Source of the DNA: Choristoneura fumiferana
Lineage: Eukaryota > Arthropoda > Insecta > Lepidoptera > Tortricidae
Assembly: GCF_025370935.1 (NCBI RefSeq)
Contig: NC_133492.1
Coordinates: 16,912,212-16,976,211 of the forward strand
Length of the DNA: 64,000 bases
Direction: 5' to 3'
Below, in pieces: positions 25,040 to 36,900 of the stretch. How positions within the stretch are numbered: position 1 is the stretch's first letter; every line of letters starts with the position of its first letter. The notes beneath the pieces were generated by a model. It was given only the letters and a program-made list of their open reading frames with translations, was not told the DNA's origin and made no database searches. The translations under genes and the position numbers were made by a program.

Positions 25040-25495
25040 CTTTTGCCAGGCTTTTTGGGCTTTTTGTCAGGTGTTCTACACGTGCTGCCTTTGGACCAGT
25101 TACACGCAGGGGACCGTCAGTACCCTGCGCGTTCAGTATAATAATGGCTTCAGGATGCTGTTGGGGCTGCCCCGATTCTGCAGTGCTTCGGGCATGTTTG
25201 CACTGGCTCGTACTGACGACTTCTTCGCAATAATGCGAAAAAGACTTGTCACTCTGCTTTGCAGGGTGCGGGCCAGCCCCAACCCCATCATGAGCACTGT
25301 GGCGGCCAGGTACGACTCCCCTTTTATGAGGCACTATGAGGCTGTCATGACTGCTAGGCGATAAATATGTTGTTTTGTTTTGTATAACTTACTAACATAG
25401 TCAATAAGTATTTTATTATTTTAACGGTACTAACAAAGCTGGATCAATTATGTAATCTGATGAATAAATGAATTATTATTATTATTATAACGTAG
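25040..25495 (+). mobile_element. Non-LTR retrotransposon 3' end (CR1/RTE-like C-terminus)
   Basis: An open frame to a stop after 25361 encodes SYTQGTVSTLRVQYNNGFRM, then LLGLPRFCSASGMF and RKRLVTLLCRV: the C-terminal region found after the reverse transcriptase domain in CR1/L2-like LINEs. A ~125-nt 3' UTR follows, ending in an (ATT)n tail. 5'-truncated. Exact clade uncertain. Confidence 0.75.
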
Positions 25496-27456
25496 CAGAC
25501 ACCAACTTTATTAACACTTACGGTACGCTAAAAATACAGCAAAGAATTGACATTGTCTTTTTCAGATTGCAAATGTGTCTACATCCAAAGTAACAAATGA
25601 ACCTAATAACAGCGTGTTAGCAAAAAAGTCTATCGAATTACGTTCAGAAACAAAAGAAAGTCCGCATTTACGAACGCCGAAGCGACTGGAAGGTTCGAGA
25701 GTGTTCCACAGCCTTCCAAATCGAAACTCTTCTGGTTAATCTAAAACGTCTTAAAGCATTGGCATGTTATGGGACATAGGTCTTTTTGAATTGTAGGCCT
25801 CGATGAACGAGTAATCAGGGAGACGTTTTAATGCTTCATCTGTTAACTCCTTTTGAATATTTAAATTGGATATCTAACGACATTTTGACGTTGGGGATTA
25901 AACAGAATATTGTTTTTGTATAGGATTTCGCGATGACGCACTGCGAGAACGAAAATGAGACGGAACGTCTAAGTAAAATTGAATTTATCGTGAAATACAA
26001 TTTGGTATATTTTTAAGGCTCCTTGCCTCAGAAGGATACAATAGGTACACGCTTTTTGGGTCCATAGCGGCTCACATAATTGTTGAAAGTCATATTGTAA
26101 TGTTTGTCATAACTCATAACTCTATGTTATCTGAATCCAAACAAACCTAGCCTACAGTTCTTTCATCGTAGCATGGTGCGGGTGACAGCTGTCAATATCA
26201 CAAGACTAGAGAGTCAAAGTGTCGAACTTGAGTCGATAAAACTACTAATTTAAATCTTAATCATAATTAATGTCATCATGAATCTGATTATTACGCTAAT
26301 CTTGATGAGAATATTAGGGAAATTCTAGGTTGTAAAGGCTAAACGGAGGTTGCAAGAATATTCGTTAGGTACTTACCAATTACTAAGTACCAATAAAAAT
26401 CAAGATCTATGGATCCCATCACTAAACGAGTTTTGGTGTTACGTTACATGCATATTACGTTTCTTCACTTAATTGTGTTTTAAAATTTAATTAATTGATT
26501 ATAAAAAACTGATAGCTTAAATTTATTTCGTACAACATAGTTTTTATGTTCAAATATTTTACTCCAGTCATATTCAGGCTACAACTGAAATATACTTCCA
26601 TATATTACCGCAGCAACTTTTTAGAGTAAAACGAAACGTGCATCGAGTGTCACTTGCACCATGCTAGAATGAAGGCACTGTAACTTATAGAGTTCAACAA
26701 TTCTGAAAATTCTGAAAAAAACAATTTCGGTGAGAAAAAAAATACTATGATTAAAATAATATATTATGTCAAACACTACGAGTACATTATGTATTATATG
26801 ACTTTCAAAAACTATGCGACTAAGTAGATACGCTTCCACGTTTTTTTTTTCTGGACAATCGTATAAAAAGGTACCCTTATAAGATGTCTTCGTTATCCGT
26901 CTGTCTGTCTGTCAAGACACTTTCTCAAGAACTAACTATTGCGAACCTGCTGTGTTAAAAATGTAGTTGTGTATAAACTTATACTCGTACGTCGTTGAGT
27001 TTCTTGCCAGACTCTTCTCGACAGACGTTTTACCGAACCGGTGGTAATTTTTTATGACATACCTACCTACATAAGTGCTTGTTATAGTTTAAATGTACTT
27101 AGACTTAGACTAGTTATTGGTTATTGACGAGTTACAATGACTATCAAGTCTCTGCAATCTCTTAAAGCTGTGGAAAAAAAAATAGCAGCGCTTTTACCGA
27201 CTCGTGTAGGCAATAAGTTGTTCTCATATTTGACTAACTAAGTACTAAAGTGTTTTTGTTTTGATTTGCGGCAAAACATATCTTACTAACAAAAAATTAT
27301 CAACTTTTATCACCCTTTTAATTTAAATGCCACAGTTAAGTAATCGAAAAATGACACTATTATGGGCACAGAATATTAGGTAAATAGTCAACAAATCTGA
27401 TTCCTAGGTTACTATAGAACCCTGCCATGGTAGTTATAATTTGTTTTGTCTATAGC
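25496..27456. other. Non-coding stretch before the duplicated segment
   Basis: No exon recognised. It includes a (CTGT)n run near 26900 and a repeat fragment at about 26840-27110. Confidence 0.45.
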
Positions 27457-28189
27457 AATGCTTACTGGATCACATAAAATGTCACAATGACAAGGTTCTG
27501 TGGTGGTCTTGGAATCAAATTGGTTGACTGTACGTAAATTTGATAGTAAATATCAATACGATATGACGTCATGACAAGTTTCATGATAGATAGCTCCTTG
27601 CAACACGTGAATAAGTTAAGTACCCAGCTGAATGACGTCAGCAAAATGATAGGAAGGTTACTGAACTCATTGTATGCTAACTCGTATTTGAGTGGGTATT
27701 TTATTTCACTTTATACCTTAGGGAACTGCGCTTTTCCTGGTTTGAAATTTCAAGATACGCTATACCTAGCTGGGTTAACGTGAGCGGTGTCGTATTACTT
27801 GTCCTTTTAAGTCTGTATGTAGGGGTTAATATAAATAGTAGATTAGTCTAATTTAGTACTGTCTAAAGGGCTTATATCAATACATCCGTCTAAAAACCAG
27901 ATTTCTATCTTTTTTTGTCTTCTAAATGGCATTGTAATTTATTTAGACAGAAGCAAAGAATATTATAATACAGAAGTGGCGGGTGGCGCATCAGCAAGAT
28001 CGATCATACAATCACAAAAACCAAAAATAGTAGGTAGCAACTTGGGTGATATTTGTAAATATTCTGTCGGTGTGTTAGAGAATGTCTTGAATTCGTGTGG
28101 TAGCAATGGCAATTCTTCACAGAATCCCAGCTCCGTCCTCACAGCCAAGGGCTTTAATTTCTATCTTTTATTAGTTATAATTTTTATAT

Positions 28190-28412
28190 CGGTCGTGGGT
28201 TCAAACCCCGGCTCGCACCTCTTGAGTTTTTCGAAATTCATGTGCGGGATTACATTTGAAATTTACCACGAGCTGTGCGGTGAAGAAAAACATCGTGAGG
28301 AAACCTGCACAAACCTGCGAAGCAATTCAATGGTGCGTGTGAAGTTCCCAATCCGCACTGGGCCCGCGTGGGAACTATGGCCCAAGCCCTCTTGTTCTGA
28401 GCAGAATTTAAA
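28190..28412 (+). mobile_element. tRNA-derived SINE fragment in duplicate copy 1
   Basis: Matches the SINE at 9028-9337 from just before box B to the GGCCCAAGCCC stretch; the tRNA A-box end and the tail are missing. The same fragment is at 39519-39733 in copy 2, with several homopolymer deletions there. Confidence 0.8.
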
Positions 28413-29399
28413 TTCCGGGATTTGACTGAATTCCCGTAAGAATTCCCAAAAACTACATCACGGTCTTTATTGATATTATCATAAACCATAGTGGCAAATT
28501 TCATGACTAAACATTCATCTGATGGGTTTTGCAGATTTTGTCCCGATCCCGTGGGAATATCGGGATAAAAATAACCTTTGTTTTATTCTAAATGTATATT
28601 TACATATTAAATTTCATCCAAATCTGTTCAGACATTTCAGCGTGACGGAGTAACAAACATATACCCACACATACTCACAAACTTTCACTTTTATAATATA
28701 CGTAGGATTGAGAGTAGCGACAGTCTATTTAGTTCCCCGAGTTTAATCCGATAGGGTTCATCGAATAAAAAATATGAAATTTGGTGCGGCTGCTTGTTAC
28801 GCAACATCAATGAAATCCACGGTTTTGGGAATTGCCACGGGAAGATTTGCAAGCTTAAGGAATTTCTATTAATTTTAACTGTTTTACTGCTGCGTGCGAA
28901 GTAGCAAGTAAATGCTAGATTGAATAAAAGAGAAACCACAATACTCAAAAGAGGCCAAACACAAGGAAATCATTTAAGAGGCTTGGCTCGGAAGACATAT
29001 CCGCCTTGTCAAGAAAAGATAAGGGAAAAGATAAACTAAAATCTAACAAACAATGTAGTATCGAGCAAAATGGGCATCGCAAAATAACTCACTCAGACGT
29101 TTTCCTGTAACAAATAGATAGCACCGAAGTTGGGACCACGTCATTAATTAACCCCCAAAATCAACAGACCAACAACCCATTTAATAGTTTAATGAAAAAT
29201 AAACAGCGCGCCAAAGCGAACGTTGGCCAAATGTTTTACCCAATTTATTTGGTCCACTAACCAGATACAGCCAATGTTTTGTTTGCGGCAAACAATATCT
29301 GTTGTCCGCGTTACACTCGGACGGGTTTGTATTGAGTTTAGGTATCGGTGAACGGGATTTATGGAGTTGGAAAAACACTGGGATATAAGGGAAGAGGCG

Positions 29400-29640
29400 C
29401 TATTTAGCGACCACTGTATTGTGCTGGCTCGGAGTTTCTTTGCGCGATAGAAGCCGGAATACGGAAATCCGCCGAGAAAATAAAGTCATCGACATAGCGA
29501 AGCGTATGCAATTTGAAGTGGCATGGACGGGCCACATCGGCTCGAAGAACAGATGACCGTTGAAGTAGAAAAGCCCTCGAAAGAAAAGTTCTTAAGTGAG
29601 GCCTTTATTCAACAGCAACGTCTTCCAGCTGATGATGACG
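29400..29640 (+). mobile_element. Degenerate RTE LINE 3' end, copy 1
   Basis: Together with 40710-40935 (copy 2), it encodes pieces such as GVSLRDRSRNTEIRRENKVI followed by DIAKRM, an RTE C-terminal motif, interrupted by frameshifts. It ends in a GATGATGACGACGATGA stretch. Old relic shared by both copies. Confidence 0.65.
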
Positions 29641-30806
29641 ACGATGATAATGGATTGTAGTATCGTCGTAGTCTCATCTTCGCAGCTTATTGAGTTAGTT
29701 GGGCTGAATACTTCTGCAAATATTTCATCTAAATTTTCTGTTTCAAGCCTTCTTAATGTGCGTAGAAAGCCTGTGCCCAAACGTGGGAAGATGACACCAG
29801 AGATGATAATAATAAAAAAGTAAATAAAACAAACAAAGGTCGATTGCATTGCAACTTGAGCGCGAATCAGCTGGGTACCAAAGCGTCAAGGAAATCCCCT
29901 AATCGGCTAGTCAGCTAATCGGCCAAAGTCACATCACTACAAACAGGACATTTTCAAATTTTACACGTTCGAGACATACATGGGACTTAGGTAAAAGGAT
30001 TCACCCGTCATTTGCATGGCGTGCATGTAATACATGCAATTGCTTGCAGGAGAGAAATGATAGCTTGGCAGCTAACTCGCTGTTTATATGCAGCTGCAGT
30101 CTGCATGAGCAGTGTATTAGTGTCTCGTAGGTCGATGCAAACATGTCTTGTAAAATATGTACATTGTTGAAGCTACGTGTTTGCATACAAATTTTGTAGT
30201 AACGTTATAAAAAGGTAGTGTACAAAGGATCATCAATATTGTATTTGTATTAGCGACTCGTCCCGGTTTCGCAGGAAGACAACTTTGAAAAAACGAGTAA
30301 AAAAAAAAAGGTTTTTTATAGAATTTTATTTCGCAGATAGTATTTCATATATTTATTTAGTCGACAATTTGTACTGATTAATATTATTATTAGTAACATA
30401 CATTTAGTCGTAGAATTTTTATTTCGACTATTATTGTTTCAACGACTATCTGTATGAATGAGACATATTTCGCAGAAATATGATTCAATAAATAAATCCT
30501 CAATATGAGGATAAATAATATTTAATTTCTTATGTAGTTTTAAGAAATGTATGTATTTAAGGAACCAGTTTTTATTTTAGTTATTTCTTCTTTTACATTT
30601 AATGTAATATTTTGTTATGTTATTTCTTCTTTGTTATATTTATAATTGAATAAAGATATTTTGACTAAGAGCGTCATTTTTCAGCGTCTCTAAAATTGAA
30701 ATTCAAAGTTGAGTACCAACTACTCAATAGAGCCATTGTTCTGTTGCCGGCCTTTGAAGAAAGTATAAGCGCTTTTCTTGAAAGCCCCGATGCCATAGTT
30801 GTCTGT

Positions 30807-30851
30807 ATTACAGTCACTTGCCACATACGGTATGTGGCAAGTGACTGTAAT
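30807..30851. repeat. Perfect hairpin 14 nt into intron 10 (copy 1)
   Basis: ATTACAGTCACTTGCCACATAC and its exact reverse complement (22-bp arms) flank a single base. In the transcript sense it starts 14 nt after the exon 10 splice junction. The copy 2 counterpart (about 42210-42254) differs by one base in an arm. Confidence 0.9.
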
Positions 30852-30865
30852 GGTATGTGACATAC

Positions 30866-30978
30866 CTCATTGTCTTTGTCAGCATCCTTGATGTGCTGCG
30901 CGATGAACCTCACGCTCTGGAGCGCAGCTGCCACTTCTGGAGACAAGTGGCGTGGCAGCATGTTCTCTGATTCAGTCA
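30866..30978 (-). CDS. nAChRalpha8: nAChR alpha8-like exon 10, copy 1 (intact)
   Basis: This 113-nt exon has donor AATGAG|GTATGT. It encodes TESENMLPRHLSPEVAAALQ, then SVRFIAQHIKDADKDNE: the amphipathic MA helix that precedes M4 in this family. The acceptor used here (GTGACAG) gives phase 1 and a joining Val codon. A second AG 12 nt further in (GAATCAG) would also keep frame, so the exact start is uncertain by four codons. The exon ends in phase 0; the next exon should begin with the VEDWK-type sequence before M4, which I could not find. Confidence 0.85.
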
Positions 30979-33900
30979 CTGTCACCAAAATTAACTCTAT
31001 GGTTATTTCGATATGCAAAGAATTAAAGAAAGAAAAAAAAATATTCCCAACACCGACACAAGAATAGTATTAAGTACAAATACACAACATGAAGGAAAGT
31101 TTGTGTCATTGCGGTTGTGAATCGGGACTCTGGTTTGATTCTTTGCTGGAGCAGATATTATTATGAAGAATGTTTGGTTTCGAGTCTTGGCTGTTCAATA
31201 TTATAATGTATGCGGCTTTAATAGCGCTAGGGTCACTATAGTTGTGCTAGGGTCACTATAGTTGTGCTAGGGTCACTATAGTGGTGCAATAGTCACTATA
31301 GTGGTGCTAGGGTGCTTACCAGAAGGCCTTTGGTGAGCGCCAGCGGCGAGCATATCATCTTCAGGGTTGGGAGACTTCCTGTAGTCACCGTTGTCGCTGT
31401 TCTTCGCGTCACCGAAAGCATCTGTCAGGCTGTCGCGGCTGAGAAGACAAACTCGAATTAGGACAGCAGACGAAATAGATTAGGTACGTACTAGGGACGT
31501 AACGGATAGTTTGGCTGGATTCTGGACGGATATTCGTTGCATCTGTAGAACCTAAGTGCACGAATAATTTGGATTGAAGTAAATTGTTCAGATAGCACAG
31601 ATTTTTAGGAAGGATACGGAGCTCTCTTGTATTTTTCTCGAAAAATCTATGCCTGTCGGCACGGGGGTGCGGTATTACGGGGGGCGCCACCATCATGAAC
31701 ACTATGAAAAAGTTTTCCGACAAGATCGAAACTATAGTCGGATCATTCCTGACTTTAAGCATTGTTCCACCAGAGATGTGCGAGGATGTGTTGCGAGGAA
31801 TACGTTTTTAGGGTTCCGGAGCCAAAATGGCTAAACGGAACCCTTATAGTTTTGCCATTTCTGTCTGTCTGTCCGTCCGCGGCTTTGCTCAGGGACCATC
31901 AATTCTAGAAAGCTTTTATTTTGCACGGATACTCGTATAATAATATGTATATGTAAACTATGCCGACAAAATGGTAAAATAAAAAAAAAAAAGTTTGGCA
32001 CCTCACAAAAGTGGTGGTGATTTTTTTTTCTCATCCAACCGTATAGTGTGGGGTATCGTTGGATAGATCTTTAAAAAAAACCATTAGGAGTTTGCTAAGA
32101 AGATTTTTCGATTCATTGATTTTTTTGTGAAATATTCAACTTTAAAGTGCAAATTTTAATTAAAATCGAAAATTAAGAACTGGTTGTAGCCAATATGTAC
32201 TACCGCTGTAGGTCTTTATAAATAAATAAATAAATAAATATCATGGGACACTTGACACCAATTGACCTAGTCCCAAACTAAGCAAAGCTTGTACTATGGA
32301 CACTAGGCAACGGATAAACATACTTATATAGATAAATACATACTTAAATACATATTAAACATCCAAGACCCGAGAACAAACATTCGTATTATTCATACAA
32401 ATATCTGCCCCGGTCGGGATTCGAACCCGGGACCTTAAGCTTCGTAGTCAGGTTCTTTAACCACTCAGCCATCCGGTCGTCAAAATATAGACGTCTTTAT
32501 AGATGAACGGTTCAAATATTTGACACATAATGCAACAGTATCGGCTTGCAGCATTGAAATACCTCGATGCATGGAAATGCTCTTAGCGCTATTAATTTTA
32601 GATTGAAGCGATGCCTCGTAGACACAGCCCCAATAGATCTCCGAAGCGATGCAAATAAATTCTTTCGCAAAATATACAATGTTGAAAATTGTTTCTCTTT
32701 GGTATACATCCTACGGTCTGATCCAATCTTTAAAAAAAATATTATAAGCAAACCAGAGAAAAAATAGAGAAAGTAGAGAATCAAATGTATTTTTATGTGT
32801 ATGAATTATGCGTAAATAAATGTCTCTCTCTCTCTCTCTCTCGCAAAAAGATTCAGAAAGCACCATCCAGAGGTAAGCCCAGTTTAGACTTACAAGATAA
32901 TTTATGCAAGTTGTATTACATTGTGAGGTCGTAAAGGGAATAACTTTAAAGTGGTCAATGGAGTGCAACATAAAGCTACTTGCACGATTCCTGCCGCAGG
33001 TCTAACCTGCGCTTAGCAAGTTTTCTTAACACCTTGACCTATATTGATGAGATTTGACCAAACCATAGTTGACACAGAAAAGTACGTAGGCTTCGTTTTA
33101 TCCTAATTCCTGAAAGATTCTGTGTTATATATTGCTATAAATAGAAAGATCTTGTTTATTTTTTCTTGCGTAAAATTGCTGCATGAATTTGGTTTGAAAT
33201 GAAGTTTGCTTAATTCTTAAATCACGCCTATTGCTTGCTAAAATGAAAATTGACAGCATTACCGTTAATACCAATGCGCAGCAAATTTCATGGTTAAAAA
33301 AACATGGTAATAATTAGGGCCCGAAATTTTTCGTGCGGCTATTGACGGATAGTAGAGAGAGAACACCGTTTTTCCGAACGCTTCCTCAAACTTTCCGATG
33401 ATACGCACTTTTTTCAGCGGTCAATGATGAAAAAACTTTGAAATATCGGAAAGTTTAATCCATTTCAATTGCTTTATTGAAATCACTATAAATACGAATA
33501 CCTTTATATATTTTATAAAACTTGAGAAAACATCCCTCAGAGACCACATAACGTTAGGTAGCTTGTTTGCCTACCCTTTCATAAAATAAAAGATAAAATA
33601 TTATTTAGTATTCCTTCAGTTCTTACCATAGTCAATTTAAAGTATTTTATAATAGTATTCCAAGCAAAATATATATTACAATTATGTATTAAAGTTTCAA
33701 CATAATTAAAAAAACATCTATTTGTCCATAACAATGATAAAAAGCGATGCTGTCTCCCTCCCTACAATCTGTCAATAGCGGCACGCAAAAATCCCGGCCC
33801 TAGTAATATCTCATACAATAAAAATACCAAGTAATAAAAAATAAAAAAAATATTTAGATCATCACCCTCGCTTCCCTTAAGCGAAGGAAGAGCACACCCT

Positions 33901-36900
33901 CCAGCCAGTTTTTAAACTTGAATAACTAGCCAAGTTACTCAAACCAAAACATCTCTTTCACATCATATGCACTTACCTCATCTCAAGTTCGTTGGTGTAT
34001 CCATTAGAGACGAAGGTATCGTCATAGTCGGGGAGGGAGTACTTGGTACGTCGCATCATCAGCAGCTTTGGCATGAGCTGGAGGAACAGCTTCTTCATCC
34101 AGGGTGACATGGTGTGAGTTGATGGTGACCTGGGAGGACGTTAAGAGTTATGCGGGTAACAGGCACAGATTGATGATAAATATGCTATGTAATAATGTAG
34201 CCATTTATGATGTAAAGAATAGGGAAAATAATTAATCAAAAGCCCCGTTAGCATCTAAAAAACTATATATTTTCTCTGATGCACTTTTTTATCATTTGCT
34301 CTTAGTACAAACTTTTAAAGTACGGGCTGTTAGTGGTCACTCAAGACAATAAAACTTGTTGTAGCATGTTTTAGAATGACGTTGAGAGATTATACATGCG
34401 AAGTTGGCCATAGTAAGTTTAGTTTTAAAAATTCTATCGCAGAGTGCACAATGGAGTTGACCTCGTGAATTGTATTTCAGTTTGTATTTTCAATTATTTA
34501 CGATGATCGAAGAGGAATGAAAAAATACAAAAAGATTCGACCATCTCGTGAATTGTGTTTATGTATAAGAGGAGGCTTGGGTCTTTATTTTAAAATTTGG
34601 CGTTTGAGAACGAGTGTCTTCAAGCGGTTTTCTTCAAAAATGCCAACCGATCTAATGGTACAGCGCCACAAAAATTTGTTTGAAGCCAACTCCTCCCAAC
34701 CTTTAGGGTCAATACCTTGGGATTAATGTGTCTCTTGAGGACGTCAATACACCTTGTTAAAATTTAAAGATCAGCCATCCACGTCTCCCATACACTGAAA
34801 ATAATTGGTGCTTCTCCAGTCTAGCGCCAATTCGGCGCGACAAATTATTCCAACTAATAGCTTTTATCGCGCGATCTGCGCCGTATATCACGCGTCCTAT
34901 TATTGTAACGACAAAATAACAATGCGAGCTGTAATTTATGTCGACGCCATTCACAGTTGTGATGCAGTTGCCTGAGCTTAAAATAGCAGTTAGGTTTTGA
35001 ATTTTGTGATACATTTTAACAGCCTACATACTCGTTAATTAAATCACCCACACTGCTTTAGGAGTTTTATACGGACACCATCATGAACAAGGAGGATATC
35101 TTCGTTATAAAAGGTAACTCAAAAATTGTTGTTCCGTTCAGCACGCATTGCTTTAATCATCACCATCATCAGCATATCAGGAAGAAGTGCTCGGAACATT
35201 GATCCGACCGCCAAACCAACGGGATTCGACCTTCCCCGAAATCTTTGGTGCCGCCTTAACAGGCTGAGAACTGGGCACGGCCGCTGCAACTATCACCTGC
35301 ACAAGTGGGGGTGGAGGGAGTCTCCACTCTGTCAGTGCGGGGAAGAGGAACAGACAATGGAACACATCATCATGCGCTGCCCCTTACACTCCTATCCTGA
35401 CCCGCCGAGACTTGGATGCACTAACGCCTGATGCAGTCGCGTGGCTTAGTAGTTTAAGTATTTTGCTCTAATGCCTTTATTTATAAAATGCCATACGATT
35501 AACTAAATAAGCCGAAGGATGTCCGTCCACTGTTGGACATAAGTCTTCCCCATAGACCTCCAATTGCTTCAGTTGGAAGCGGCCTGCATCCACCGTGAAC
35601 CCGGGCTTTTACTGGGTCTTTCGGCTATCTATGGAGAGTAAGACAGCCGGTGAAATTACTGGCACGTGAGGTATTCCCATCTTGACTCAGTTGGCAACGC
35701 GTCTGCAATACCCCTGTGTGCAGATGTTTATGGCGTGCTGATCTCTTACCATCAGGAGACCCACTTGCTCGTTTGCCATCCATTCGAATATAAAAAAATC
35801 TTTATGCTCGAAATATATGAACACGCATTTATTCACAATACATCGTTTCAGATTTTTTAAGTATCTACACATCTCTGATGTTTAGGATGTTACTGTACCT
35901 CAAAAAGAATTTCTGAATTCACGCGACCCAATGTGATTAAGTATTTTAGAAGCCTAATAAAATTCCACTTGTGTATAATTTATGTATGAAGATAAAAGCA
36001 TAAATTATCCATAATAACATGACCATACGGCTGATACATTTCTTACCCAGCGTACTGGCATCACAATCCAACGCGGGATTGCAGCCAGCCTTGTGAATTG
36101 ACATGGTCAGGTAGTTTTTAGTTTAATTGTTCCTTGTATTTATTCTTTGTCTAAGTATTCTCTTTTCAAATAAAATTAAAAAAATACGATGCGTTCAAAC
36201 TTCGAATCATTTTAAGCACGTGACCCGTGCATCGAGGTCCTTTAAAGCGTAGAGCGGCCATATTTCAAAACTATTGTTCCGTTATCGAAGTGACAATGCA
36301 ACAATGAGCCAAGATTTATGTTGGCCTTTATTTAGGTGCAGTTTAAGGCCGGCCGTTTTATGAAAACTATTTTTATCAGACGTGTTGCTCCGTAAATTAA
36401 AAACGTTGCATATTTATACAAAGCGTGGAAGCGCGGAAGTTATTAAAAAAAATATGAGGTTTTTGCTCACTTAGGGTTCCGATTTGTTTTATTCAGAGGG
36501 TTCATCTGAACCAATAAGAAGCAACAGCGTCTTTGTAAATAGTAGCCTAGGTATAGTAGTCCACAGACTATAGTGCAGGACATTAGGCCTTCTCCAATGA
36601 TCGCCATTGCGCCCTGTCCTCGGCCTTTCGCAGATCATCACTCCACTTGGCCGAAGGGCATCCTACACTACGTTTTCCGAGACGCGATATGTAAGGAGAA
36701 CCTTATACTACCTACCACAGAAAATGATGCCCCAGAAATCAAATTGACTGTTTGTACCTTAAGATAATAGTACTAGCTATTCACATGCAGTTCAAATTAA
36801 GGCTTCTGATCAACTGTAAAATAAGCCTTAATACGTACGATGCAGTAAAGTTCGTATTCGCATACGAGAGCCATGATAATATAAATCCTTCTATTGTTGG

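Noticed and set aside
31224..31312. CRISPR-like array
   Set aside because: Units are contiguous 20-bp repeats without spacers, in a eukaryotic intron; it is a minisatellite.
32820..32842. (TC)n repeat versus degenerate counterpart at about 44250
   Set aside because: A simple microsatellite; the difference between copies is more likely length polymorphism or sequencing error than biology.
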